Source of the DNA: Oscillospiraceae bacterium
GTDB lineage: Bacteria > Bacillota > Clostridia > Oscillospirales > Ruminococcaceae
Assembly (NCBI GenBank): GCA_900768125.1
Contig: CAAGBS010000051.1
Span: 1-64,000, forward strand
Direction: 5' to 3'
DNA length: 64,000 nucleotides
A program made the position numbers and the translations under genes. Positions 7,923 to 16,452 of the stretch are shown in pieces; the first letter of the stretch is position 1, and every line of letters starts with the position of its first letter. Below the pieces are notes generated by a model. The model made no database searches and was not told the DNA's origin. It was given only the letters and a program-made list of their open reading frames with translations.

Positions 7923-9422
7923 TTGTCTGAAAACGTACACACGCCGATACCCTCGGATACTCCACTTGCGAAGTCGCTGGAGCGCAATCTCACAATGCTG
8001 AAGGCGATAACCGGAGGTTCCAGCGACGTGATAATCAAGACCGGAATGCTGTGCGGCGCGCATATCGCCGTAGTCACCTGCGAGGGAATGGCTGACACGG
8101 ACACGCTGGCGCAGCTCATCTATAACAAGCTGAACGCGGCGGGAAACACGGAAAAGCACCCGCCGGAGGAAATAATGTCCAGGCTGTTCGACGACTGGCT
8201 CATCGCTGCGGAGCAGCTTGACATCGCCAACATAGGCGACCTGGTACTGAAAATGCAGAGCGGTTTCGCAATAGTTCTGGTGGACGGCACCTCGCGGGGA
8301 ATCGCCATCGGCATTCAGGGCTACCCGTCCCGCGGAGTGGACGAGCCTTCCGGGGAACTCAACGTCCGCGGCAGCCGCGAGGGCTTCGTGGAGGTGATAC
8401 GCCGCAATATGGCGCTTATCCGCCGCCGGATAAAGTCCCCCACGCTGGTATTCGAGATGATGGTGATGGGCGATCGGAGCAATACCGATATCTGCCTGTG
8501 CTACCTGAGCGACAAAGTTTCGCCCAAGCTGCTGGAAGACGTGAAGAAGCGCCTCAAGACCGTCAAACTCAACACGATACTTGATAGCGGCTACCTGCAG
8601 CCGTTCTTCGAGGGGAGCGGAGGGTGGTTCTTCTCGGAATGCGGCGCCTGCGAGCGCCCGGATTCATTCGCGGCGAAGCTGTATGAGGGGCGGGTCGGAA
8701 TACTGGTCGATGGAACGCCGTTCGCACTGACCGTTCCATACCTCTTCATAGAGAACTTTCAGACGCTGGACGACTACACGCAGAAGCCGTTCTACGCGCT
8801 GTTTATCAGGATAGTAAGGCTGGCGGCGTACTTCATCACGCTGTTTCTGCCGGGCGCCTACGTTGCGATAGCTTCCTACAGCCCGGAGCTTTTGCCGTCA
8901 TCGCTGCTGCTGAATCTCGCCGCTTCGGAGCAGACCGCGCCGTTCTCGCTGATGGCGGAATGCCTGCTGATACACTTCATGTACGAGATACTGCGCGAGG
9001 CAGGGATAAGGCTCCCGCGCCCCATCGGGCATGCGATAGGCGTGGTCGGGGGAATAGTCATCGGCGATATCACGGTCAACGCCGGACTGGTCGGCGCTCC
9101 GATGGTGCTTATCGTTGCGCTGAGCGGACTGTGCAGCTTCGTTGTCCCCGCTCTTTACGAGCGCACGGTCATTCTGAGATTCATCTATATCCTTGCGGGA
9201 GGTGTCTTCGGGCTGTTCGGACTGCTGCTTGCGGCGGGCGTAATTATAATAAAGATGTGCTCGCTGAACACCTACGGCGTGCCTTATATGGCGCCGATTT
9301 CGCCGTTCAATCCGAGAAGCTCCCGGGATATGCTGTTCCGCGCGGGCTGGAAGCGGCTCCAGAAAGGCGACGTAACGCTGCAGGGACTTAACGGGAGCAA
9401 TATGAGCGGAGGCGCGAAATGA
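7923..9422 (+). CDS. gerKA: Spore germinant receptor subunit A (GerA/GerKA family)
   Basis: Protein of 499 residues, normal length for GerA-type A subunits. A soluble N-terminal part (about 1-285) has the family segments GYPSRGV and GDRSNTD. A C-terminal membrane part has four or five helices (about 290-465). The start is TTG, preceded by AGGAAGGGG at a good distance. In Bacillus these proteins sit in the inner spore membrane and form, with B and C subunits, an amino-acid- or sugar-sensing channel that triggers germination. First gene of an A-B-C operon in which each junction overlaps by four bases. The symbol reflects family only; the germinant is unknown. Confidence 0.88.
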   Translation: MSENVHTPIPSDTPLAKSLERNLTMLKAITGGSSDVIIKTGMLCGAHIAVVTCEGMADTDTLAQLIYNKLNAAGNTEKHPPEEIMSRLFDDWLIAAEQLDIANIGDLVLKMQSGFAIVLVDGTSRGIAIGIQGYPSRGVDEPSGELNVRGSREGFVEVIRRNMALIRRRIKSPTLVFEMMVMGDRSNTDICLCYLSDKVSPKLLEDVKKRLKTVKLNTILDSGYLQPFFEGSGGWFFSECGACERPDSFAAKLYEGRVGILVDGTPFALTVPYLFIENFQTLDDYTQKPFYALFIRIVRLAAYFITLFLPGAYVAIASYSPELLPSSLLLNLAASEQTAPFSLMAECLLIHFMYEILREAGIRLPRPIGHAIGVVGGIVIGDITVNAGLVGAPMVLIVALSGLCSFVVPALYERTVILRFIYILAGGVFGLFGLLLAAGVIIIKMCSLNTYGVPYMAPISPFNPRSSRDMLFRAGWKRLQKGDVTLQGLNGSNMSGGAK

Positions 9423-10351
9423 CTGAAAATTCACACAAGATAAGCGCGGCGCAGCTTTTCTGCATTCTTCTGCTGATGAGAATATCCGCCGAGGTGGTGT
9501 ACCCCTCAAAGGGCGGATTCGGCGGGACTGGTCTTGCGGCGGCGCTGACCGCCGAACTGATACGTTTCCTGATAGCGCTACCGGTGCTTATCTGCGCCTG
9601 TAAGGGCGGGGGATTCTACTCCGCCGCGTGGAGAAAGAACCGCTTAATAGGCTGGGCGGCTGCGGTGGGAGCAGCTCTCCTGCTCGCCGGCTTTGTGATA
9701 AGGACTGCTATCTACACCTCCGGCTTCGTTCAGCGGAATCTTCTGGGGAAGACCCCGCAGTGGCTGATTGCTGTATTGCTTGCCGGATTCGCGGTTTACG
9801 CCGCAGTCAGGGGCGGGGAAGCGCTGGCACGCGCCGGGGTGCTGTTCCTATGGGCGGCGGCGATAGTGACTGTGCTGCTCGTCCTCGCGGATATACCTTA
9901 TATGAAGCTCAGCCGGGAGCTTCCCGCGTGGAGCACCTCGCTTTTCCTGACGGACGTTATCGACCGCTTTTGCCGCAGCGGCGAATACCTGGTCTTCGCG
10001 GCGATGCTGCCCTATGTCCGGCGCAGCAATGACTCGGAACAAAAAAAACTCGGCGCGGCGGGATTCTGCTTCGCGGGCGCGAGTATGATCTGTTCAGCGC
10101 TGTTCTGCGTTTTTTTCGGCGCAGTTCTCGGCGAGTACTACAGCATGACTGAATACCCGCTCGCGGCGGCTGGCTCGCTTGCGGATATAGTACTGTTCAA
10201 GCGGCTGGACGGGGCGGCGTGCGCGGTGTGGTCGCTGGCTTCGGCGTTCAGAATGGGCGTTATGCTGTTCGCAGGCTGGTCTGTCATCGGCGAAGTGCTG
10301 AAATGCACCGAGCGCGGTCCGGCTCCTGCGGGAAAGGAGGACGCGGCATGA
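9419..10351 (+). CDS. gerKB: Spore germinant receptor subunit B (GerAB/GerKB family)
   Basis: Integral membrane protein of 310 residues with about eight or nine hydrophobic segments, of the amino-acid-permease-like spore germination family. The N-terminal KISAAQLFCILLLMR pattern is typical. B subunits are thought to bind the germinant. The protein is shorter than usual (about 360), the loss appearing spread over loops and the C-terminus. The ATG overlaps the stop of the A gene as ATGA. Confidence 0.8.
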   Translation: MTENSHKISAAQLFCILLLMRISAEVVYPSKGGFGGTGLAAALTAELIRFLIALPVLICACKGGGFYSAAWRKNRLIGWAAAVGAALLLAGFVIRTAIYTSGFVQRNLLGKTPQWLIAVLLAGFAVYAAVRGGEALARAGVLFLWAAAIVTVLLVLADIPYMKLSRELPAWSTSLFLTDVIDRFCRSGEYLVFAAMLPYVRRSNDSEQKKLGAAGFCFAGASMICSALFCVFFGAVLGEYYSMTEYPLAAAGSLADIVLFKRLDGAACAVWSLASAFRMGVMLFAGWSVIGEVLKCTERGPAPAGKEDAA

Positions 10352-11271
10352 AAAAATATCTTGCGGCTCTGGGACTGCTCTCCGCCGCGCTGCTCGCCGG
10401 CTGCTCAGCGACTGAACTCGGCGAGCGCGCGATAATCCAGGCGGCTGCGGTGGACTACGACGGCGAATATGTAGTCAGCGCGCTGCTTTTCAGTTCGGGC
10501 GGCGGGAGCGGGGAACTTGTCAACGCTGCGGACGAGAACGTGATAAAGGTCACGGGGCGCGGAAGCACATTCGCGGAAGCCGTGGACGATATCTCGCTCG
10601 TGGACGGCAAGGAGATATTCATGAGCGAAAACCGCCTGCTGGTGATAGGCTCCGGCTTTGAGGATACCGACTTCACCCCGGTGCTGGAGACGCTTTCCCG
10701 GGATATGCGCTGCTCACTGAACATGCTCATCTGCACCGCGGACGATCCGGAGATACTCACCGACATGCATTTCAAGGAGGGGCTCACCTCCGCGGAAAAG
10801 CCGGTCAGCATGATAGAGACCGCCTATGCAGCGGGAAGCTCCCCGCGTGCGTATCTGCTCGACCTGCTGAATGACGCGGCGGCGGGGCAGAAGACCCTGC
10901 TCCCGATGTTCCGCGAGACGCGCAACGGCTACGGCATGACTGACGGAGAAAACGGCGAAACCGCAGAACTGTGCGGTTCGAGGTACCTCGGCGGCGGGAC
11001 GCTTTCGGAGCCTTTCACCCCGGACGAGACCGCGGGACTGCTCCTGCTGTCGGGCGAAAGCGATAGAGTATTGCTGAACTTCACGCACGGCGGCAGGGAA
11101 CTCAGCGTGGAGGCATACTCGGTGAAGATAAAAGACGACAGGGAAGGCGGTAAAGTCCTGTCCGCGAAGCTGCGCAGGCGCAACGGCGAGTCCCTCCCCG
11201 GGGAACTCCGTGAAGCGGCTATGGCGGAGCTGTACAGCGTTGTGCGGGCGGGCTTTGACGCGCTCGGGTGA
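10348..11271 (+). CDS. gerKC: Spore germinant receptor lipoprotein subunit C (GerAC family)
   Basis: The start at 10348 has an excellent GGAAAGGAGG site and gives 307 residues beginning with a lipoprotein signal (hydrophobic 4-17, LAGC with Cys19). The body follows the GerAC pattern: domain 1 with a GKEIFMSENRLLVIG segment, then domain 2 in which alternative carriers such as VKIKDD are seen. Usual length is near 370-400, so the last domain is reduced. C subunits are needed for receptor assembly in the spore inner membrane. It overlaps gerB by four bases. An in-frame GTG/ATG start further upstream would lie inside gerB and is unlikely. Confidence 0.78.
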   Translation: MKKYLAALGLLSAALLAGCSATELGERAIIQAAAVDYDGEYVVSALLFSSGGGSGELVNAADENVIKVTGRGSTFAEAVDDISLVDGKEIFMSENRLLVIGSGFEDTDFTPVLETLSRDMRCSLNMLICTADDPEILTDMHFKEGLTSAEKPVSMIETAYAAGSSPRAYLLDLLNDAAAGQKTLLPMFRETRNGYGMTDGENGETAELCGSRYLGGGTLSEPFTPDETAGLLLLSGESDRVLLNFTHGGRELSVEAYSVKIKDDREGGKVLSAKLRRRNGESLPGELREAAMAELYSVVRAGFDALG

Positions 11272-11337
11272 TCTCTTTTGTGCGGCGGGTCCGGAGGGGC
11301 TTGCCGCTCTTTCCTTGAAGCGGGTCAGAATGCGGTT

Positions 11338-11364
11338 TTAGCAAAGTGCACAAGAGAGTGCTAA
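11338..11364. promoter_or_regulatory. Second, degenerate CIRCE element
   Basis: TTAGCAAAG-N9-GAGTGCTAA. The right arm is perfect and the left arm matches six of nine bases of the CIRCE consensus, with the correct nine-base spacer. It lies about 75 bp upstream of the perfect copy, before the -35 box. Confidence 0.6.
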
Positions 11365-11405
11365 AAAATTTGTATCTATTTGTTTGTTTTTTTGTGGAAA
11401 AACCC

Positions 11406-11434
11406 TTGCATTTTTTGCGAACCTGTGTTATATT
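11406..11434 (+). promoter_or_regulatory. SigA promoter of the hrcA-grpE-dnaK-dnaJ operon
   Basis: TTGCAT (11406-11411), 17-bp spacer, TATATT (11429-11434). The expected start site near 11441 lies within the perfect CIRCE element, as is usual for HrcA-repressed genes. Confidence 0.75.
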
Positions 11435-11438
11435 ATAT

Positions 11439-11465
11439 TTAGCACTCAGAGAGATAGAGTGCTAA
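11439..11465. promoter_or_regulatory. CIRCE operator (HrcA binding site)
   Basis: TTAGCACTC-AGAGAGATA-GAGTGCTAA matches the CIRCE consensus TTAGCACTC-N9-GAGTGCTAA at every arm position. HrcA, encoded directly downstream, binds this element and represses the operon until heat or misfolded proteins draw off the GroEL that keeps HrcA active. Confidence 0.96.
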
Positions 11466-11486
11466 AGGCTTAGGAAGGTGGTCAGA

Positions 11487-12560
11487 TTGGATACCAGATC
11501 AATGAAAATACTCGCGGCGATAGTCGATGAGTATATCAGAACAGGCGAGCCGGTAGGTTCAAAGGCGCTCGCTGAGAAACCGGATATCTCGGTCTCCTCT
11601 GCCACGATAAGAAATACGATGGCGGCTCTTGAACAGGAGGGTTTTCTCGATCACCCCCACACATCCGCAGGAAGAGTTCCGACATACAAGGGCTACAGGT
11701 TCTACATCGACAATCTGATGGACCCGGTTCCGCTCGACCAGACGGATAAGGAGCAGATCGACGGAATGCTTGAAAAGGCAGTCCACGACAGCAGCTCCTC
11801 GCCGGAGGAAGCGATAGTCGAAAGCGCTTCCGCAGCGCTGGCTGAGATAACCAAGTGCGCGACGTATTCAACGAATCACGTTTCGCAGTTCTCAGTCATC
11901 ACCAAGGTGGATGTTATCCCGACGGGGCGCAGAATGTACGTCCTGCTGATGATAACCAGCACCGGCGCGATAAAGAACCGCGTGTGCAGAATGCAGTTCG
12001 ACCTGACGAACGAGCAGATGGAGTTCTTCACGAACTTCGTCAGCAAGCACCTCCAGGGCGTGAATCTCGCGGAGATGACCGACGAGTACATCAACAAGCT
12101 GACAGAGGCGCTCGGGGCGTACATGATAACGCTCTCCCCGCTGCTGACCGCAGTGTGCGAGTTGTCGAACGACCTCATGCAGGGCGATGTTGACGTCCAG
12201 GGTCAGAGCAACCTGATAGAATGTCAGGAGTTCCCCGTGATGGACGTGATGAAGTTTCTTGAGAACAAGAACGAGCTTTCAGCGCTGCTGGACAGCACGT
12301 TCTCAGGAATAAACATCAAGTTCGGCGGCGAGGACAGCACGGATACGTTCGCGATAAGCAATTCAAGCTTCGTCAGCGGAACGTACTACAAGGACGGCAA
12401 GCCCGCGGGAACGCTCGGGGTCATCGGTCCGATGAGACTGGATTACCGCCGGGTCATTCCGTACATCGAGTATTTCAGCAACACAATAACAAGGCTGCTT
12501 TCTGATGAAACGGATAAGCCGCCTCAGATAGAAAGTGAGGTCAAGGAAAATGGAGAATAG
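11487..12560 (+). CDS. hrcA: Heat-inducible transcription repressor HrcA
   Basis: The protein of 357 residues starts with a winged-helix domain (about 1-75, with PVGSKALAE and SSATIRNTMAALEQEGFL), followed by the GAF-like dimerisation and inserted domains of HrcA. The TTG at 11487 is chosen because AGGAAGG ends eight bases before it and the resulting N-terminus aligns with known HrcA; a GTG at 11478 would overlap that site. First gene of the class I heat-shock operon, autoregulated through two upstream CIRCE copies. The stop overlaps grpE by 11 bases. Confidence 0.95.
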   Translation: MDTRSMKILAAIVDEYIRTGEPVGSKALAEKPDISVSSATIRNTMAALEQEGFLDHPHTSAGRVPTYKGYRFYIDNLMDPVPLDQTDKEQIDGMLEKAVHDSSSSPEEAIVESASAALAEITKCATYSTNHVSQFSVITKVDVIPTGRRMYVLLMITSTGAIKNRVCRMQFDLTNEQMEFFTNFVSKHLQGVNLAEMTDEYINKLTEALGAYMITLSPLLTAVCELSNDLMQGDVDVQGQSNLIECQEFPVMDVMKFLENKNELSALLDSTFSGINIKFGGEDSTDTFAISNSSFVSGTYYKDGKPAGTLGVIGPMRLDYRRVIPYIEYFSNTITRLLSDETDKPPQIESEVKENGE

Positions 12561-13071
12561 CGAAAGCATGGATCTGGAGCAGAACGCACAGACCGAGGAA
12601 TCCCACGCAGAAGCAGAGGTGGTCGACGAGCAGCCCGCAGACGACAAGCTCGCCGCAGAGCTGGCGCAGGTAAAGGATCAGCTTCTCCGGACGATGGCTG
12701 AATACGACAACCACAGAAAGCGCACCGCAAAGGAAAAGATGGAACTTCGCGCGGATATCATCTCAAACGTTGTTTCAGACTTTCTGCCGGTCATGGATAA
12801 CCTCGAGAGAGCGCTCCAGGCCGACTGCTCAGACGATAAGTACAAGCAGGGAGTTCAGATGATCTACGACAGCTTCATGGAGACGCTCAAAAAGCTCGGA
12901 GTCACCGAGATAGAGAGCGACGGCGCGGATTTTGACCCGCAGCTTCATCAGGCTGTGCAGAGAGTCGACGAGGACGGCGTTGAGAGCGGCAAGGTCGCAA
13001 AGACCTTTGCAAAGGGCTACAAGATCAATGACAAAGTTATACGCTTTGCAATGGTAGCAGTAGCCAACTGA
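12550..13071 (+). CDS. grpE: Nucleotide exchange factor GrpE
   Basis: Protein of 173 residues. An acidic, disordered N-terminus is followed by a long coiled-coil helix (about 35-95, with RTMAEYDNHRKRTAKEK) and the C-terminal beta-wing domain (VAKTFAKGYKINDKVIR). GrpE releases ADP from DnaK and so sets the pace of the chaperone cycle. The ATG at 12550 overlaps the end of hrcA and has a weak AAGG. Second gene of the operon. Confidence 0.95.
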   Translation: MENSESMDLEQNAQTEESHAEAEVVDEQPADDKLAAELAQVKDQLLRTMAEYDNHRKRTAKEKMELRADIISNVVSDFLPVMDNLERALQADCSDDKYKQGVQMIYDSFMETLKKLGVTEIESDGADFDPQLHQAVQRVDEDGVESGKVAKTFAKGYKINDKVIRFAMVAVAN

Positions 13072-13137
13072 ACACAGTAAATCAAGTATATTTTCATAGC
13101 ATGGCATCATGCGAACAAAAGAATGGAGGAAATCATT

Positions 13138-14949
13138 ATGGGAAAGATCATTGGTATTGACTTAGGTACAACAAATTCCTGCGTATCCGTTATCGAAGGC
13201 GGCGAGCCGGTAGTTATCACCAACTCCGAAGGCTCCAGAACTACGCCTTCCGTTGTAGCATTCACCAAGGACGGCGAGCGTCTGGTAGGTCAGCTGGCTA
13301 AGAACCAGGCTGTTACAAACCCTGAAAAGACCGTTATCTCCATCAAGAGACACATGGGCAGCGACTACAAGGTTGACATCGACGGCAAGAAGTACACTCC
13401 TCAGGAGATATCCGCGATGATACTTCAGAAGCTCAAGGGCGATGCGGAAGCTTACCTCGGTGAAAAGGTAAACGACGCGGTTATCACCGTACCGGCATAC
13501 TTCACAGACAGTCAGCGTCAGGCTACCAAGGACGCTGGTCAGATCGCTGGACTTAAGGTCCACAGGATCATCAACGAGCCGACAGCCGCTGCGCTTGCTT
13601 ACGGCATTGATAAGGAAGAAGAACAGAAGATCGTTGTATACGACCTCGGCGGCGGTACTTTCGATGTATCCGTTATCGAGATCGGCGACGGCGTTCAGGA
13701 AGTTCTCGCGACCGCTGGTAACAACCACCTCGGCGGCGATGACTTCGACCAGAGAGTAATTGATTATCTGAAGGGCGAGTTCAAGAAGTCCGACGGAATC
13801 GACCTCAGCAACGATAAGTTCGCAATGCAGAGACTGAAGGACGAGGCTGAAAAGGCTAAGATAGCGCTCTCCAACTCCACCTCCGTAAACGTAAATATCC
13901 CGTATATCACCGCTGACGCTACAGGTCCTAAGCACCTGAACGTAACCCTCACAAGAGCAAAGTTCAACGAACTGACCGCAGACCTCGTTGAGTCCACGAT
14001 GGGTCCGCTGAAGCAGGCGATATCCGATTCCGGTCTTGACAAGAGCGAGATCGACAAGATACTTCTGGTCGGCGGTTCCACAAGAATCCCCGCTGTTCAG
14101 GACGCAGTTAAGAACTTCCTCGGCAAGGAGCCGTTCAAGGGCATCAACCCTGATGAGTGCGTTGCTATCGGCGCTTCTATCCAGGGCGGCGTGCTGAACA
14201 AGGAAGTCACCGGTCTGCTTCTGCTTGATGTAACTCCTCTGTCACTTGGTATCGAGACCGCAGGCGGCGTCTGCACAAGAATGATCGAGCGCAACACCAC
14301 CATTCCTACCAAGAAGAGCCAGATATTCTCCACCTACTCCGACAACCAGCCGAGCGTTGATATCAACGTTCTGCAGGGTGAGCGTGAGTTCGCAAAGGAC
14401 AACAAGTCCATCGGTACCTTCCGTCTGGACGGCATCGCTCCGGCTCCCCGTGGAATCCCGCAGATCGAGGTTACTTTCGATATCGATGCCAACGGTATCG
14501 TTAACGTAACCGCTAAGGACCTCGGCACCGGCAAGGAACAGCACATCTCCATCACCGCTTCCACCAACATGAGCAAGGACGATATCGACAAGGCTGTCAA
14601 GGAAGCCGAGCAGTTCGCTGCAGAGGATAAGAAGCGCAAGGAAGAGGTTGACGTCCGCAACGAGGCTGACCAGATGGTTTACCAGATCGAAAAGTCCATG
14701 ACAGACTTCGGCGACAAGGTCACCGAGGACGACAAGGCTAAGGTTCAGCCCAAGCTCGACGCCCTCAAGGAAGCGCTGAAGGGCACCGACATCGAAGCCA
14801 TCAAGACCGCCAAGGACGAACTCCAGAAGGAGTTCTACGAGGTAGCCGGCAAGATCTATCAGGCTCAGGGCGCAGCAGCCGGTGCGGCTGACGGTGCGGC
14901 TCCTCAGCAGGATAACGGTCCTGTTGACGGCGAAGTCATCGACGAATAA
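13138..14949 (+). CDS. dnaK: Chaperone protein DnaK (Hsp70)
   Basis: Protein of 603 residues starting MGKIIGIDLGTTNS, which is the phosphate-1 motif of the actin-like ATPase domain (about 1-355). The substrate-binding beta domain follows (about 365-480, GGVCTRMIERNTTIP), then a helical lid and a flexible end finishing in EVIDE. It folds and protects cytosolic proteins with DnaJ and GrpE. GGAGG precedes the ATG at 13138; the ATG at 13123 would place that site inside the coding region. The codons are strongly biased (many GTA/GTT and CTT), as in highly expressed genes, unlike the neighbours. Confidence 0.97.
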   Translation: MGKIIGIDLGTTNSCVSVIEGGEPVVITNSEGSRTTPSVVAFTKDGERLVGQLAKNQAVTNPEKTVISIKRHMGSDYKVDIDGKKYTPQEISAMILQKLKGDAEAYLGEKVNDAVITVPAYFTDSQRQATKDAGQIAGLKVHRIINEPTAAALAYGIDKEEEQKIVVYDLGGGTFDVSVIEIGDGVQEVLATAGNNHLGGDDFDQRVIDYLKGEFKKSDGIDLSNDKFAMQRLKDEAEKAKIALSNSTSVNVNIPYITADATGPKHLNVTLTRAKFNELTADLVESTMGPLKQAISDSGLDKSEIDKILLVGGSTRIPAVQDAVKNFLGKEPFKGINPDECVAIGASIQGGVLNKEVTGLLLLDVTPLSLGIETAGGVCTRMIERNTTIPTKKSQIFSTYSDNQPSVDINVLQGEREFAKDNKSIGTFRLDGIAPAPRGIPQIEVTFDIDANGIVNVTAKDLGTGKEQHISITASTNMSKDDIDKAVKEAEQFAAEDKKRKEEVDVRNEADQMVYQIEKSMTDFGDKVTEDDKAKVQPKLDALKEALKGTDIEAIKTAKDELQKEFYEVAGKIYQAQGAAAGAADGAAPQQDNGPVDGEVIDE

Positions 14950-14963
14950 TTTCTAAAGGTAGC

Positions 14964-14996
14964 ACAGCGCCTTGAGGGTTTTCCGCAGGGCGTTGT
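14964..14996 (+). terminator. Weak terminator or attenuating hairpin between dnaK and dnaJ
   Basis: ACAGCGCC (14964-14971) pairs with GGCGTTGT (14989-14996) with one G-T pair, followed by GTTTTCGT. It may reduce read-through so that dnaJ is made at a lower level than dnaK. Confidence 0.5.
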
Positions 14997-15054
14997 GTTT
15001 TCGTACCTTATACCTTATACCAAATACAAACCTCATACAAAGGATTGATTACTT

Positions 15055-16236
15055 ATGGATAAAAAAGATTATTACGAGGTGCTGGGTCTGAAAAAGGGCG
15101 CTACCGACGCTGAGATAAAGAAAGCGTACCGTCAGATGGCGAAGAAATACCACCCCGACCTTAATCCTGATGATCCCGAGGCAGAGGCTAAATTCAAGGA
15201 GGTCAACGAAGCTAACGATGTGCTTTCCGACCCTGAGAAGAAAGCCAGATACGACCAGTTCGGCTTCGCAGGAGTAGACCCGAGCTACGGCGCGGGTCAG
15301 GGCGCAGGCGGCGGCGGAGGATTCGGCGGGTTCGGCGGCTTCACGGGTGGATTCAGCGGCGGCGACGGCATAGACCTCGGCGATATATTCGACAATATTT
15401 TCGGCGGCGGATTCAGCGGCGGTTCGCGCTCCAACCCGAACGCACCGCGCAGAGGCTCCGATATCGTGGTTTCACTTAACATCAAGTTCATGGAAGCATG
15501 CAAGGGCATAGTCCGCGATATTGAGATAAACCGCGTTGACACCTGCCCTGACTGCGGCGGCTCCGGCGCGAAGAAGGGTACCCAGGCTAAGACCTGCCCG
15601 GACTGCCATGGCTCCGGCAAGATAAACGTCCGCCAGCAGACCATGTTCGGCACGATGCAGTCCACAAGAGTGTGCACCAAGTGCAGCGGCAAGGGTAAAG
15701 TCATCGACACGCCGTGCCCCACATGCTCCGGCAACGGCGTAACTCAGAAGAAAGTCACTATCTCGGTCAATATCCCCGCCGGTATCGCCGATGGCCAGAC
15801 TATCAGGCTCACCGGCAAGGGCAACGCGGGTGCGAACGGCGGTCCGCGCGGCGATCTGAAGGTGCGTATTTCCGTGCTTTCCGACAAGGTGTTCGAACGT
15901 GACGGCGACAACATCATCGTTGAAGTTCCGCTGACCTATACGCAGGCGGCTCTCGGCGCGGAGATAGACATTCCGACCATCGACGGTCCGATGAAGTACA
16001 CTATCCCCGCCGGAACTCAGCCCGGTAAGGTGTTCACCATCAAGGGCAAGGGCGTTCAGCACGTTCAGCGCGGCGGACGCGGCGACCAGCTGGTCCAGGT
16101 ATCCATCGAGGTGCCGACCAACCTCAGCAAGAAACAGAAAGACGCGCTCCAGGCGTTCGAAAACACGCTTGAGGACAAGAACTACTCGAAGCGTTCCAGC
16201 TTCTTCGATAAGCTGAAAGATATGTTCAAGCAATAA
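15055..16236 (+). CDS. dnaJ: Chaperone protein DnaJ (Hsp40)
   Basis: Protein of 393 residues with all four parts of a type I DnaJ: J domain (about 4-68, HPD in KYHPDLN), a Gly/Phe-rich region (about 77-130), four CxxCxGxG zinc repeats (CPDCGGSG, CPDCHGSG, CTKCSGKG, CPTCSGNG) and the C-terminal substrate-binding domains. It delivers unfolded clients to DnaK and stimulates its ATPase. Last gene of the hrcA operon, before a strong terminator. Confidence 0.97.
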   Translation: MDKKDYYEVLGLKKGATDAEIKKAYRQMAKKYHPDLNPDDPEAEAKFKEVNEANDVLSDPEKKARYDQFGFAGVDPSYGAGQGAGGGGGFGGFGGFTGGFSGGDGIDLGDIFDNIFGGGFSGGSRSNPNAPRRGSDIVVSLNIKFMEACKGIVRDIEINRVDTCPDCGGSGAKKGTQAKTCPDCHGSGKINVRQQTMFGTMQSTRVCTKCSGKGKVIDTPCPTCSGNGVTQKKVTISVNIPAGIADGQTIRLTGKGNAGANGGPRGDLKVRISVLSDKVFERDGDNIIVEVPLTYTQAALGAEIDIPTIDGPMKYTIPAGTQPGKVFTIKGKGVQHVQRGGRGDQLVQVSIEVPTNLSKKQKDALQAFENTLEDKNYSKRSSFFDKLKDMFKQ

Positions 16237-16243
16237 AATAATC

Positions 16244-16275
16244 GAGCCGCTCCGGCAACGGAGCGGTTCTTTTTT
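16244..16275 (+). terminator. Rho-independent terminator of the dnaK operon
   Basis: An 11-bp stem GAGCCGCTCCG (16244-16254) / CGGAGCGGTTC (16259-16269), four-base loop, then six T residues. Strong canonical terminator eight bases after the dnaJ stop. Confidence 0.93.
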
Positions 16276-16340
16276 CTCCGAATTTCTCAATTTTTCGCCG
16301 GAATACGCAGATTTTTCGTCAGAATTATGGAGTTTACCCC

Positions 16341-16369
16341 TTGAAATAAGCGCGAGTTTGTGGTAAAAT
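16341..16369 (+). promoter_or_regulatory. SigA promoter of the ddl operon
   Basis: TTGAAA (16341-16346), 17-bp spacer, TAAAAT (16364-16369). Transcription would begin near 16376, giving a leader of about 75 bases with a small hairpin (GCACC/GGTGC, 16424-16438). Confidence 0.65.
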
Positions 16370-16452
16370 ATAATCTGAGTTATTATGTACAGGCATATTT
16401 GAGTAAAATTACTCTGAAAGGACGCACCGCATGGGTGCGCATGGTGAAAATT

